A stretch of 8,698 nucleotides of DNA from Gemmatimonadota bacterium (GTDB taxonomy: Bacteria; Gemmatimonadota; Gemmatimonadetes; Longimicrobiales; Gaopeijiaceae), in contig PCCM01000117.1 in the NCBI GenBank assembly GCA_002731735.1, positions 1 through 8,698 of the forward strand, read 5' to 3'. Positions 1-6,019 of this stretch are shown here, in pieces (position 1 is the stretch's first letter; every line of letters begins with the position of its first letter). Both the position numbers and the translations under genes were made by a program. The notes under the pieces are model-generated. The model was given only the letters and a program-made list of their open reading frames with translations, searched no databases and had not been told where the DNA came from.

Positions 1-480
1 GAGGAGTACTACGAGAACGGTCGGTTAATGACGAAGGGCACCATAAAGGATGGTGAACCCGATGGGCCGTATGAGCATTACTACGAGAACGGTCGGTTAA
101 TGACGAAGGGCACCATGAAGGACGGTGAGGAGGAGGGACGGTGGGAGGAGTACGACGAGAACGGTCAGTTAATGACCAAGCGGACCTACAGGGCGGGTGG
201 ATATGACGGGCCGTCTGAGCGTTACGACGAGAACGGTCAGCTACAGTTGAAGAGCACCTACAAGGACGGTGTGGTGAATGGATGGACGGAGGAGTATTAC
301 GAGAACGGTCGGTTAAAGACCAAGGGCACCTACAAGGACGGTTACCTGGATGGACCGTGGGAGGAGTACTACGAGAACGGTCGGTTAAAGACCCGGGGCA
401 CCTACAAGGACGGTAACCGGACTGGGGGGTGGGAGGAGTATTACGAGAACGGTCAGTTAAGGATGAAGCGCACCTACAAT
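1..480 (+). repeat. 72-base in-frame tandem repeat array
   Basis: The core GAGAACGGT recurs at 13, 85, 157, 229, 301, 373 and 445, exactly 72 bases apart with no insertion or deletion. Some copies are almost identical in DNA over long stretches (compare 1-40 with 73-112, and 289-330 with 361-402), while those around 150-260 have diverged. The array codes for the 24-residue protein repeats and continues to the left of the window. Confidence 0.9.
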
Positions 481-492
481 GGCGAGTTCTAA
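1..492 (+). CDS. YwqK/MORN_2-type repeat protein, 5' end missing
   Basis: The reading frame is open from base 1 and ends with TAA at 490-492, so the gene begins left of the window. The visible 163 residues are nearly all 24-residue repeats with the pattern GTYKDG-x-x-x-G-x-WEEYYENGRLKTK. This is the MORN_2 repeat of proteins annotated as YwqK-family antitoxins. The aromatic-acidic core (EEYYENG) is kept in every copy, and the last copy breaks off at RTYNGEF. No membrane segment or enzymatic motif is visible in this part, and a signal peptide would lie outside the window. In this family the repeats form a beta-hairpin ladder thought to bind a partner. The 'antitoxin' name comes from gene context in other genomes and is poorly proven; no toxin gene is seen next to it here. 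A strong hairpin follows 45 bases after the stop. The repeat call is secure but the function is unknown. Confidence 0.85.
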   Translation, partial: EEYYENGRLMTKGTIKDGEPDGPYEHYYENGRLMTKGTMKDGEEEGRWEEYDENGQLMTKRTYRAGGYDGPSERYDENGQLQLKSTYKDGVVNGWTEEYYENGRLKTKGTYKDGYLDGPWEEYYENGRLKTRGTYKDGNRTGGWEEYYENGQLRMKRTYNGEF

Positions 493-536
493 TTTCGAGT
501 TCTTCGTTCTTGCACTGAATCGAGTCGAGGCCCATG

Positions 537-566
537 GGGTCTCTCTTCATCAGAAGAGGGAGACCC
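537..566 (+). terminator. Strong stem-loop after the repeat gene, no U-tract
   Basis: The arm at 537-548 (GGGTCTCTCTTC) pairs with 553-566 (GAAGAGGGAGACCC) as 12 base pairs with a two-base bulge and an ATCA loop. It lies 45 bases past the stop of the repeat gene and before the next gene on the same strand. It is not followed by a run of T, so it may be a 3'-end stability hairpin or an imperfect terminator. Confidence 0.35.
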
Positions 567-685
567 TGCACACGGCTTTCTGCCGGATCAAGAATCAGTA
601 CGGACAGGTTTTTCCTCAACTCGGTCTTGTTAGGAGCATGTGAAGAGTGGGTTGTCGCGGGGTTTCCACGGACGGATCGAGGTCA

Positions 686-1867
686 ATGCCGACCGTGATC
701 CGTAAGCCACTTGGGCTGATGGTCCTCGTGCTTTCGCTGCTTTCGTCCTGCCAGGCGGACAAGCTCGTGGATCCCGATGTGGATCCTGATGTGGATCCCA
801 ATGACGAACCGGGGGTGCTTGCATCCGGTTACTGGATTCCCGATGGGCTTGCGGTCATCGGCGAGGAAGAGTTCCTCTTTGCCGATCGAAGTGGGGCGGT
901 CTACCACTACGTGGCCGGCGACGTGACTAGGGTGGAAGGCATCCCGCAGTCCCGGACCGCCGATGTGTTCGGTGGCCTTCAGGACGTCAGCCTCCATCCC
1001 CTTTTCGATGACAATCGGCTCGTCTATATCGCCTACAACGACGCTGCATGGGGGCTGGCAGTTGCGCGATTTGAGCTCCGGGACGAGCGAGCCCGGAACC
1101 TTGAGGTGATCTACGAATCCAGCGAATTCTCGATCGGGTCTAGAATCGTCTGGGAGGACGCGTCCCACTTCTTCCTGTCGTTCGGGGCGGGAGGCGATGA
1201 CGCGAACGATCTGCGCCCCCAGGACTTACACGCCGACGTTGGGAAGATCCACCGACTCACCGCCGACGGGCAGATCCCGCCGGACAATCCGATACTCCCC
1301 GGCGCCTCGGAACCCTCGAGCATCTGGTCGTACGGTCATCGAAACCCCCAGGGGCTCCACTACGATGCTGTGGAGCAGATGTTGTATGCGATCGAGCACG
1401 GTCCCTTGGGCGGCGAGGAGCTGAACATCATCACAGCGGGAGGCAACTACGGCTGGCCACTGTTCTCTTACGGGCTCAAGTACGACGGAACGCCCCTATC
1501 TGACATGACAGAACAGGAAGCGGCCACCGTGTCGATTCTTCCGGCCAAGTTCTGGGGTCCGAACTTCCGGGTCGCACCGTCGGGACTGCTCTTCGTCGAG
1601 GACAACAGACAGTTCCCGTCTTGGGACGGGTCGTTCTTGTTAGGTGCCCTCAATCCTCAGCACTTGCTTCGCTACGACCCGTCTACCGAACAGACCGAGA
1701 TCGCTCTCAGAGGTGTCGGGCGGGTCCATGATGTTGCGCAGCTTCCGAGCGGCAAGTTGCTCCTTGCCATAGATGGATGCTTGGCAGGCTGGCCAGAATG
1801 TGTTTCCAGAAGCCTTCTGCTTCCCGAATACGCCTCCCTGGGGCGGGTCATCCAGGTGCCGCCTTGA
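686..1867 (+). CDS. PQQ-dependent sugar dehydrogenase, lipoprotein (soluble aldose dehydrogenase type)
   Basis: This is a predicted membrane-anchored quinoprotein oxidising aldose sugars with pyrroloquinoline quinone, in the periplasm or on the outer membrane. With the ATG at 686 it has 393 residues. The precursor starts MPTVIRKP, has a hydrophobic stretch and a lipobox LSSC (Cys22), then an acidic DVDP linker, then a six-bladed propeller of the GSDH family. Family marks are DVSLHPLFDDNRLVYIAY with the LHP histidine at about 104, QDLHADVGKIHRLTADG with PPDNP, IWSYGHRNPQGL, EHGPLGGEELN followed by GGNYGWP, and the C-terminal APSGLLF and RVHDVAQLPSGKLLL. Length is normal for the family. A GTG at 647 in the same frame would add 13 residues and has an AGGAG ten bases upstream. 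I prefer 686 because it gives a compact signal peptide, although its own GAGG is only 3 bases away. Actual sugar substrate is unknown and no PQQ biosynthesis genes are in the window. Confidence 0.88.
   Translation: MPTVIRKPLGLMVLVLSLLSSCQADKLVDPDVDPDVDPNDEPGVLASGYWIPDGLAVIGEEEFLFADRSGAVYHYVAGDVTRVEGIPQSRTADVFGGLQDVSLHPLFDDNRLVYIAYNDAAWGLAVARFELRDERARNLEVIYESSEFSIGSRIVWEDASHFFLSFGAGGDDANDLRPQDLHADVGKIHRLTADGQIPPDNPILPGASEPSSIWSYGHRNPQGLHYDAVEQMLYAIEHGPLGGEELNIITAGGNYGWPLFSYGLKYDGTPLSDMTEQEAATVSILPAKFWGPNFRVAPSGLLFVEDNRQFPSWDGSFLLGALNPQHLLRYDPSTEQTEIALRGVGRVHDVAQLPSGKLLLAIDGCLAGWPECVSRSLLLPEYASLGRVIQVPP
767..802 (+). repeat. Three copies of a 12-base unit coding the DVDP linker
   Basis: The unit GTGGATCCYGAT occurs at 767-778 and 779-790, with a variant ending CAAT at 791-802. 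It encodes an acidic, proline-rich spacer just after the lipidated cysteine, probably a flexible tether between membrane and propeller. The near-identical DNA suggests recent slippage. Confidence 0.75.
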
Positions 1868-2129
1868 GGGGACCTTCCCTGAGCAAGCTTCGTCCTTAGC
1901 CAGATCGGCCGTAGGGTTCGCCTTCCTGAACCCTCGCAGTGATAGGTCGGTGGGTGGTAGCAGCTGCTCTACTTTGCTGTCGAGTGGGATCAGTTGAGGT
2001 GCCTAAAGATATCAAATCGAGAAATAGCGGGTGGTGATATCACGATTAGTTTTGGGGGTCGGAAAGGGGCGCCGATTTGAAGTTCCTAACCGTCCGGGTC
2101 AGCGTAAACCGAACTCGCCTACGCCCAAC

Positions 2130-2202
2130 TCTATCTCACACCCTAGCATGTCTATCACACAAGTCGTGGAGGGTTCGATTCTACCACTCATGCAGAGATA
2201 GA
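2130..2202 (+). repeat. 8-base inverted repeat enclosing a tRNA T-arm-like sequence
   Basis: TCTATCTC at 2130-2137 is the exact reverse complement of GAGATAGA at 2195-2202. Inside lies GTGG (2165-2168) facing CCAC (2184-2187), with GGTTCGATTCTACC in the loop, which resembles a tRNA T-arm. No tRNA acceptor or anticodon stem can be built around it. It could be a small structured RNA, a decayed tRNA end, or chance. Confidence 0.25.
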
Positions 2203-2224
2203 CCTTGTCTGTGGTTGCATAGGC

Positions 2225-2230
2225 TATAAT
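2225..2230 (+). promoter_or_regulatory. Perfect TATAAT -10 box without a downstream sense gene
   Basis: TATAAT is an exact sigma-70 -10 hexamer. The nearest -35-like sequence is TTGTCT at 2205-2210, only 14 bases upstream, shorter than the usual 16-18. A start near 2237 would be transcribed towards, and antisense to, the 3' end of the serine hydrolase gene. It may be a chance hexamer. Confidence 0.25.
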
Positions 2231-2356
2231 CGCGCCGATGAGGGCCAACACTTAGGATCCAACTCTGCAATTTCTTCTTCGTGGGCCAACCCTCCTTCTT
2301 CTGGCCCTGGAACCGAAGCACCCGGGCTTTCAGCCTTCTTGGCGTAGCATCCCGAA

Positions 2357-3433
2357 TCAATTCTGCACCGCACCCAAAGCCAATGACACGAACGTTCCTA
2401 TATCAAAGTTTTCCGGCTCTTGAGTCCCATGGTAATTGCCTCCGACACGAACAGTGCTCCCGTCACCCCAACGGGTGTATTCCGAGAACCGAAGCAGGAC
2501 AAGATCAAGCGCTGGGAAGATCGCTATGAGTTGCCCGTGAATTCCAATCGCAGCAAAACCTCCCTGTTGCATCGGCCACCAGTAATAAGCGTATGTTCCA
2601 GATCGAGCAGGGGCAGTACTCGCTAAGACCCAGTCCCGGGGAATTACCTGCTCTCCCTCCCAAACGCCATCCTGAGCGTACAGGATTCCGAACCGCGCGA
2701 AATCTCGTGGGGTCGCGTCCAGACAACAGTATCCCAAGGTGCTACCGACACCGTCGGTCCACCATTCTCCCTGAAAGCCTATAGGCCCACTGATCTGCTC
2801 ATCCAGATAGCTTTGTGCTGACCGTCCGGTAGCGGTCTCGATCACACCTGAAATGAGCATCACATCAGCGTTTGAGTACGTATATAGTTGCTCGCCAGGA
2901 TCACCCAAAACTTGCCGGTCTAACGAGACCTGAAGTTGGTCCTCTGCGTTGTAGAGGTCACTGCCTTCAAGCCGAATCAAACCTGAGCGCAAGGTCATTA
3001 GATGATCCATCGTAATCTGCGACTTGATCGGATCGTCTAACCAGTATGTGAGAAAATAAGAAGCACGTTGTTCCAGGCTTTCCAAGATGCTGTCTTCGAG
3101 AGCAGCCCCAACCAATGCACTCGTGAAGCTCTTCGCTACTGACCAACTCGTCACCAGGTCCGTTGATTGACGATTCTGAGCATAGGACTCGGCGATAGTC
3201 TGGCCGTTGCGAATCACCAGTACCGCACCAGTTTGATTTCCGGGTTGGAACGCGTAGGAGAGAGCAGTTTGGAGAGCAGCTGTGCTTAGCCCGTGAGCTT
3301 CCGGGTTCGTGACAATCCATGGATATGTTTCAGGTTCAGGAGCCGTCCCGTCCGTGCTCATCGGCGAGCTGAGGTCTGAACAGCCTCCAACACTCAATAT
3401 GAGAATGATGGCTGCCAATATTGATCTCTTCAT
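2357..3433 (-). CDS. Lipoprotein serine hydrolase, class C beta-lactamase / NylB-like fold
   Basis: This is a predicted exported serine hydrolase acting on an amide, ester or peptide bond; the substrate cannot be read from sequence. With ATG at 3433 it has 358 residues: MKRS, a hydrophobic core and the lipobox SVGGC (Cys18). The catalytic domain has SVAK at 98-101 (nucleophile Ser98, base Lys101), YSN at 186-188 as the second triad element, and HGQ at 299-301 where penicillin-binding proteins have KTG. HGQ-type third motifs are usual in 6-aminohexanoate hydrolase/EstB-like members. The longer frame up to 3697 is rejected because it runs into the metallophosphoesterase gene and has no signal at its start. 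Only a weak GGTG lies before 3433. It is followed by a long gene-free region. Base composition is lower in GC than neighbours: 25 of 60 bases at 3001-3060 are G or C. A true antibiotic beta-lactamase is unlikely. Confidence 0.88.
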   Translation of the reverse strand: MKRSILAAIILILSVGGCSDLSSPMSTDGTAPEPETYPWIVTNPEAHGLSTAALQTALSYAFQPGNQTGAVLVIRNGQTIAESYAQNRQSTDLVTSWSVAKSFTSALVGAALEDSILESLEQRASYFLTYWLDDPIKSQITMDHLMTLRSGLIRLEGSDLYNAEDQLQVSLDRQVLGDPGEQLYTYSNADVMLISGVIETATGRSAQSYLDEQISGPIGFQGEWWTDGVGSTLGYCCLDATPRDFARFGILYAQDGVWEGEQVIPRDWVLASTAPARSGTYAYYWWPMQQGGFAAIGIHGQLIAIFPALDLVLLRFSEYTRWGDGSTVRVGGNYHGTQEPENFDIGTFVSLALGAVQN

Positions 3434-3603
3434 CACCAATGCGCGTGCGCGGGACTGGTCAGTTCTGATCAAGTGGGACCACGGTCCCACCTCTGGGAGA
3501 CCGGCGCCGCCCAGGTTGCCGTCTCGGCGTCCGGTCATCTCGCCTATGCGCTTGGCGGTGTCTTTGCGGAGAGGCGACATCTCTTTTCGGCTAAGGTCGG
3601 CGA
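3434..3603. other. Spacer between metallophosphoesterase and serine hydrolase genes
   Basis: The - strand frame stays open across this 170-base gap, but its translation is basic and unlike any protein I know. I take it as untranslated. It contains the inverted repeat at 3473-3490. No terminator with a T-run is seen after the stop at 3604, so read-through into the serine hydrolase is possible. Confidence 0.45.
3473..3490 (-). promoter_or_regulatory. Perfect 8-base inverted repeat ahead of the serine hydrolase
   Basis: GTGGGACC at 3473-3480 and GGTCCCAC at 3483-3490 are exact reverse complements with a 2-base centre. The repeat ends 39 bases before the ATG at 3433. It could be an operator for a dimeric repressor, or a leader hairpin. 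There is no adjacent regulator gene to pair with it. Confidence 0.35.
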
Positions 3604-4791
3604 CTACCGCCCCCCGACCGGGCCTGAGAGATTCGTCTGCGTGCTCCGGTAGGGCTGGAAGTCGCTTCCCCAGTCCACCCCGACCACGTCTAGCCATACG
3701 TCGGGCCCGTCCACATGGACCACCACGTAGTGGTGCGGATTATCACCCGGTTCCGGGCCCGGCGCGACCAGATGATTGACTCGAACCGACTCGGCTCGGC
3801 CTTCGGCAAGATACGCTCGAAGGTCGGGTTCCCCTAGGTACCGGTAGAGTGGCGCTCCGCCGCCCCCACTCACGATCTGATCCATCCGCTTCTGCTCGCC
3901 GGCCCCGTCTTGGTAGGTTTCTATCCAGTGCTCGAAAAGATGCTCGTGCCCGGTGAACAACAGATCGACGCCGTGCTCGCGGAAGAGTGGCATCCAACTG
4001 GCTCGGATCGCTGCGGTGGGGCGTTCCACGCGAGAGCCCCCGTGGGGTCCCGACGAATACGCAGGGTGATGGAAGAAGGCTACGACGTGAACGTAGCGCT
4101 CGCGGTCGAGCCCCTCGAGTTGGCCCGCGGCCCAGGCGAACTGTGTGGAGTCTTGAGCAATGTTCGAATCTAGGGCGAGCACGAAGGTATTCCCGAATCC
4201 GAACGCGTAGGTCGGATAGCCGTCCAGCCTGCGCGTCGCACCGTCGGCGGGAATTAATCCGGACACGGCCGACAAATAGTTGTCGAGGCCCTCGAGGCGC
4301 CGGGGCGACTCCAAATCCGCCGCGGCGGTAACGTCGTGGTTTCCCGGAGCGAGGAAGTAGGGAACTCCGGCCTCCTGGGTGAGCCGATTGATGAGCCCCA
4401 CGAAACTGACGTTCCACTGTGTCGGGTTCCGGCCATTGAGCACCGCGTCGCCGCTTTGGAGCACGAAGCGCACCGGGTCGGGCCCGTCACGGAGAGACGT
4501 GATCGTGCTGAGCATGGACTCGATGACGAGGGAGTGCTCGTATTGGAGCTCGACCCCGTCCCGGCGCCCCCGCGTATCGCCGTAGACGATATACGAGAAA
4601 CGAGTGACATCGGCGCTCTCGGCTTCAGGAGGAATCGGGACGAGGGGGGCCTCGATGGCGACTACTTCCTGCGCGGATGCTTCAGGCGCGGAAGGCCGGA
4701 AAGTCTCAGCGCTGGATCCAGCAGGACTAACGAGGTAGGCCGCAAAAAGAAGGGGCAAATGGTTCTTGATCGCTCTCTGTCCTAGGCCCAC
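3604..4791 (-). CDS. Secreted calcineurin-like metallophosphoesterase
   Basis: This is a predicted extracytoplasmic, two-metal phosphoesterase of 395 residues; the phosphate ester it cleaves is unknown. The GTG start at 4791 is supported by GAGGAAG at 4802-4796, four bases upstream. A Sec signal peptide (RAIKNHLPLLFAAYLV, likely cut after SSA at about residue 28) is followed by a low-complexity Ala/Glu/Pro stretch to residue 60. Metal-binding motifs follow in the family order: GDTRG (Asp72), GDAV (Asp115), GNHD (Asn151-His152), FFHHPAYSSG (His241/242) and GHEH (His282, His284). The HHPAYSSG form and order resemble purple-acid-phosphatase-like enzymes, but the GDxxY tyrosine is not present (GDAVL). 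All catalytic motifs are intact. It lies 311 bases downstream of the Tat lipoprotein and 170 bases upstream of the serine hydrolase on the same strand. The local DNA is very GC-rich: 43 of 60 bases at 4441-4500. Confidence 0.9.
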   Translation of the reverse strand: MGLGQRAIKNHLPLLFAAYLVSPAGSSAETFRPSAPEASAQEVVAIEAPLVPIPPEAESADVTRFSYIVYGDTRGRRDGVELQYEHSLVIESMLSTITSLRDGPDPVRFVLQSGDAVLNGRNPTQWNVSFVGLINRLTQEAGVPYFLAPGNHDVTAAADLESPRRLEGLDNYLSAVSGLIPADGATRRLDGYPTYAFGFGNTFVLALDSNIAQDSTQFAWAAGQLEGLDRERYVHVVAFFHHPAYSSGPHGGSRVERPTAAIRASWMPLFREHGVDLLFTGHEHLFEHWIETYQDGAGEQKRMDQIVSGGGGAPLYRYLGEPDLRAYLAEGRAESVRVNHLVAPGPEPGDNPHHYVVVHVDGPDVWLDVVGVDWGSDFQPYRSTQTNLSGPVGGR

Positions 4792-4795
4792 GCGT

Positions 4796-4802
4796 CTTCC
4801 TC
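4796..4802 (-). promoter_or_regulatory. Ribosome binding site supporting the GTG start at 4791
   Basis: On the - strand the sequence reads GAGGAAG followed by ACGC and GTG. This purine-rich match to the 16S 3' end is what supports a non-ATG start for the metallophosphoesterase. Confidence 0.6.
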
Positions 4803-4900
4803 GTCGGGGAACATGTTGTGCTGTCCGATCCCTCAGCGATTGACCTTCGACCCGTTCGCGGAGCTGGGTCGACTGTGCGCGCTGCGTGGGTTCAGCTTTG

Positions 4901-4960
4901 CCGAGCGCCTAACATGCACTCCGAGCGCGTAGCGCGCGACCCGGGCAGGTTCCCGCTCGG
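4901..4960. repeat. CCGAGCGC direct and inverted repeat cluster
   Basis: CCGAGCGC occurs at 4901-4908 and again at 4921-4928, 20 bases apart. CGCTCGG at 4954-4960 is the inverted copy of the first seven bases, so 4921-4960 can form a long stem with GCGCGTAGCGCGC inside it. It lies 110-170 bases upstream of the metallophosphoesterase start, where regulator sites would be expected. In GC-rich DNA it may be accidental. Confidence 0.35.
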
Positions 4961-5102
4961 TCAGAGATTAGCGTCTTCCGGCGCAGCGGGGTTGCGACGA
5001 AGACACAGTTTTTTCCTCGCTCTTTTTGCCCCGTACATGGCGCCGTCCGCAGCCGCAACGTCCACGTTTTTCAACGGGTCGAGGGGATCTAGGGGAGCCC
5101 TC

Positions 5103-5807
5103 CTAGAGGTCCGGACACGCCCAGGTCACGTACCGCACGGTGCCCACCGGTCCAGCACATGCGCCCATCGTCCGGTCGGTATAGCGGGAGCCAGTACCGA
5201 TTTCCATGAAATCCTCCCGGCAGAGCTCCGGCCCCCGCCCGGTGCATTGCTCGACCAACCAGGGTCCCGCGCTATACCACCCCTCTCGGCCGGCCATCGG
5301 TAAGCAGTCGAAGGCGACTTGGACGTTCTCACCAAGCCCGCGTCGGACCCGGAAATCTCCTTCCGTGGGATCCATGGTCGCGTCCCACTCACCGATAGGT
5401 GTCTCCTCGAACTCGCGCAGCTCATCTCCAGCCACGACGGCCATCCGCAGATCGTCACCCGGAAGGGGAATCCGCCACAGGCCGGTGCTAACCGATATGT
5501 GGGCAGCCAGCATCACCGAGACCTCGATCCGAGAGTCCAAGCCGATGAAGATGCTGCGCAAACCCTTGGAGACATATGCCACTGGCATCTCGGACAGGGG
5601 TGCCCTGATCCGCACAGCATCGCCGGTCCACGGGAGCAGGACCGGGCGCGTGATGGCCCGGTCGGGGAATTCAGATCCTTCGTCTTCGCTCGGAATATCC
5701 TCGACGTTACACCCGAGCATCGAGACGGTAGGCACGGTGAGGCCGAGCGCCGAGACCCGGCGGGTGACGCGGCGGAGAAATGCACGACGGTCGTACCGCT
5801 CGGTCAA
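5103..5807 (-). CDS. Tat-type, cysteine-rich lipoprotein of unknown function
   Basis: I do not recognise this 234-residue protein. Its start is clearly an export signal: a twin-arginine pattern DRRAFLRR at 6-13, a hydrophobic stretch at about 19-31, and a lipobox-like MLGC with Cys33. It therefore looks folded in the cytoplasm, exported by Tat, then lipidated. An acidic linker (EDIPSEDEGSEF) follows, then a beta-rich region with few charges, and a C-terminal third holding cysteines 168, 188, 196, 217 and 231. These five may form disulfides or bind a metal. No known domain motif was seen. The start is TTG at 5807, supported by GGAGG at 5818-5814 with a 6-base gap. It is divergent from the oligopeptidase and is the first of three exported proteins on this strand. 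Coding status is well supported by the coherent signal sequence; function is not. Confidence 0.75.
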   Translation of the reverse strand: MTERYDRRAFLRRVTRRVSALGLTVPTVSMLGCNVEDIPSEDEGSEFPDRAITRPVLLPWTGDAVRIRAPLSEMPVAYVSKGLRSIFIGLDSRIEVSVMLAAHISVSTGLWRIPLPGDDLRMAVVAGDELREFEETPIGEWDATMDPTEGDFRVRRGLGENVQVAFDCLPMAGREGWYSAGPWLVEQCTGRGPELCREDFMEIGTGSRYTDRTMGACAGPVGTVRYVTWACPDL

Positions 5808-5813
5808 AGAGTG

Positions 5814-5818
5814 CCTCC
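5814..5818 (-). promoter_or_regulatory. Ribosome binding site deciding a TTG start
   Basis: The - strand reads GGAGG, six bases, then TTG at 5807. The strong match and ideal spacing fix the rare TTG codon as the start, and the twin-arginine signal begins right after it. Confidence 0.7.
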
Positions 5819-5858
5819 GGGATTAGATTCGATGGGTTGCGGTCTCGTCCCCCACGCC

Positions 5859-5888
5859 ACTATGCCTCATATCCGGCGTCGGGGGCAA
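5859..5888 (-). promoter_or_regulatory. Possible promoter of the Tat lipoprotein gene
   Basis: On the - strand TTGCCC (5888-5883) and CATAGT (5864-5859) are 18 bases apart, each matching four of six sigma-70 consensus positions. A start near 5852 would give a leader of about 45 bases. This is a weak, by-eye prediction. Confidence 0.25.
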
Positions 5889-5901
5889 GCTGTGAGGCAG
5901 C

Positions 5902-5930
5902 TCGCCACCTCGGCTGGTCAGGCGTAGAAT
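5902..5930 (+). promoter_or_regulatory. Possible promoter of the oligopeptidase gene
   Basis: TCGCCA at 5902-5907 (four of six) and TAGAAT at 5925-5930 (five of six) are 17 bases apart. A start near 5937 would give a leader of roughly 83 bases, including the C-rich stretch before the ATG. It lies back to back with the candidate promoter on the other strand. Confidence 0.35.
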
Positions 5931-6019
5931 CGTCGGCGGTGAACGAACCCGCTATCTTCCGTGCGGAGGAAAGAGGCGGTTTCGACCCACACGCCTAGGC
6001 CCCCCAACCCCCCACATCG

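Larger units (their letters stand above)
1868..2356. other. 489-base region without a convincing gene
   Basis: It lies between convergent genes, so it holds the 3' ends of both. Inverted repeats seen: AGGGTTC at 1913-1919 with GAACCCT at 1928-1934 (8-base loop), the 10-base palindrome AGCAGCTGCT at 1959-1968, GATATCA at 2008-2014 with TGATATC at 2035-2041, and GGGCCA at 2283-2288 facing TGGCCC further right. None is followed by a T-run, so no standard terminator is called. Short open frames here show no recognisable protein. Confidence 0.5.
4792..5102. other. 311-base gene-free spacer upstream of the metallophosphoesterase
   Basis: No protein-like ORF is convincing on either strand. A 25-codon - strand ORF rich in Lys/Arg (ATG near 5039) lacks a ribosome binding site. 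The spacer presumably carries the promoter of the metallophosphoesterase, but I cannot pick one. A repeat cluster lies at 4901-4960. A CTAGGGG/CTCCTAG stem at 5089-5106 overlaps the stop codon of the next gene. Confidence 0.45.

Noticed and set aside
2165..2190. A tRNA gene based on GGTTCGATTCTACC
   Set aside because: The flanking T-stem does not pair well and no acceptor, D or anticodon arms can be built, so it is kept only as a T-arm-like motif.
2357..3433. Antibiotic-resistance beta-lactamase
   Set aside because: The third motif is HGQ rather than KTG and the protein is a lipoprotein of the general serine hydrolase type, so a resistance role is not supported.
3434..3697. N-terminal extension of the serine hydrolase frame up to 3697
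   Set aside because: It runs into the metallophosphoesterase gene, has no protein-like features, and the ATG at 3433 begins an ideal lipoprotein signal peptide.
4909..4915. GCCTAAC resembling an integron attC core site
   Set aside because: No partner GTTRRRY core at attC distance and no integrase; a 7-base match is expected by chance.
4965..5039. 25-codon basic - strand ORF starting near 5039
   Set aside because: No ribosome binding site and no similarity to a known small protein; likely chance.
5067..5080. AACGT/ACGTT hairpin followed by T-run as a + strand terminator
   Set aside because: The stem is only five pairs with a two-base loop, and no + strand gene precedes it.
4818..5303. Long + strand open frame across the spacer and the Tat gene 3' end
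   Set aside because: It is mostly antisense to the Tat lipoprotein, Arg/Pro/Ser-rich as expected for an open frame in GC-rich DNA, and has no recognisable domain.
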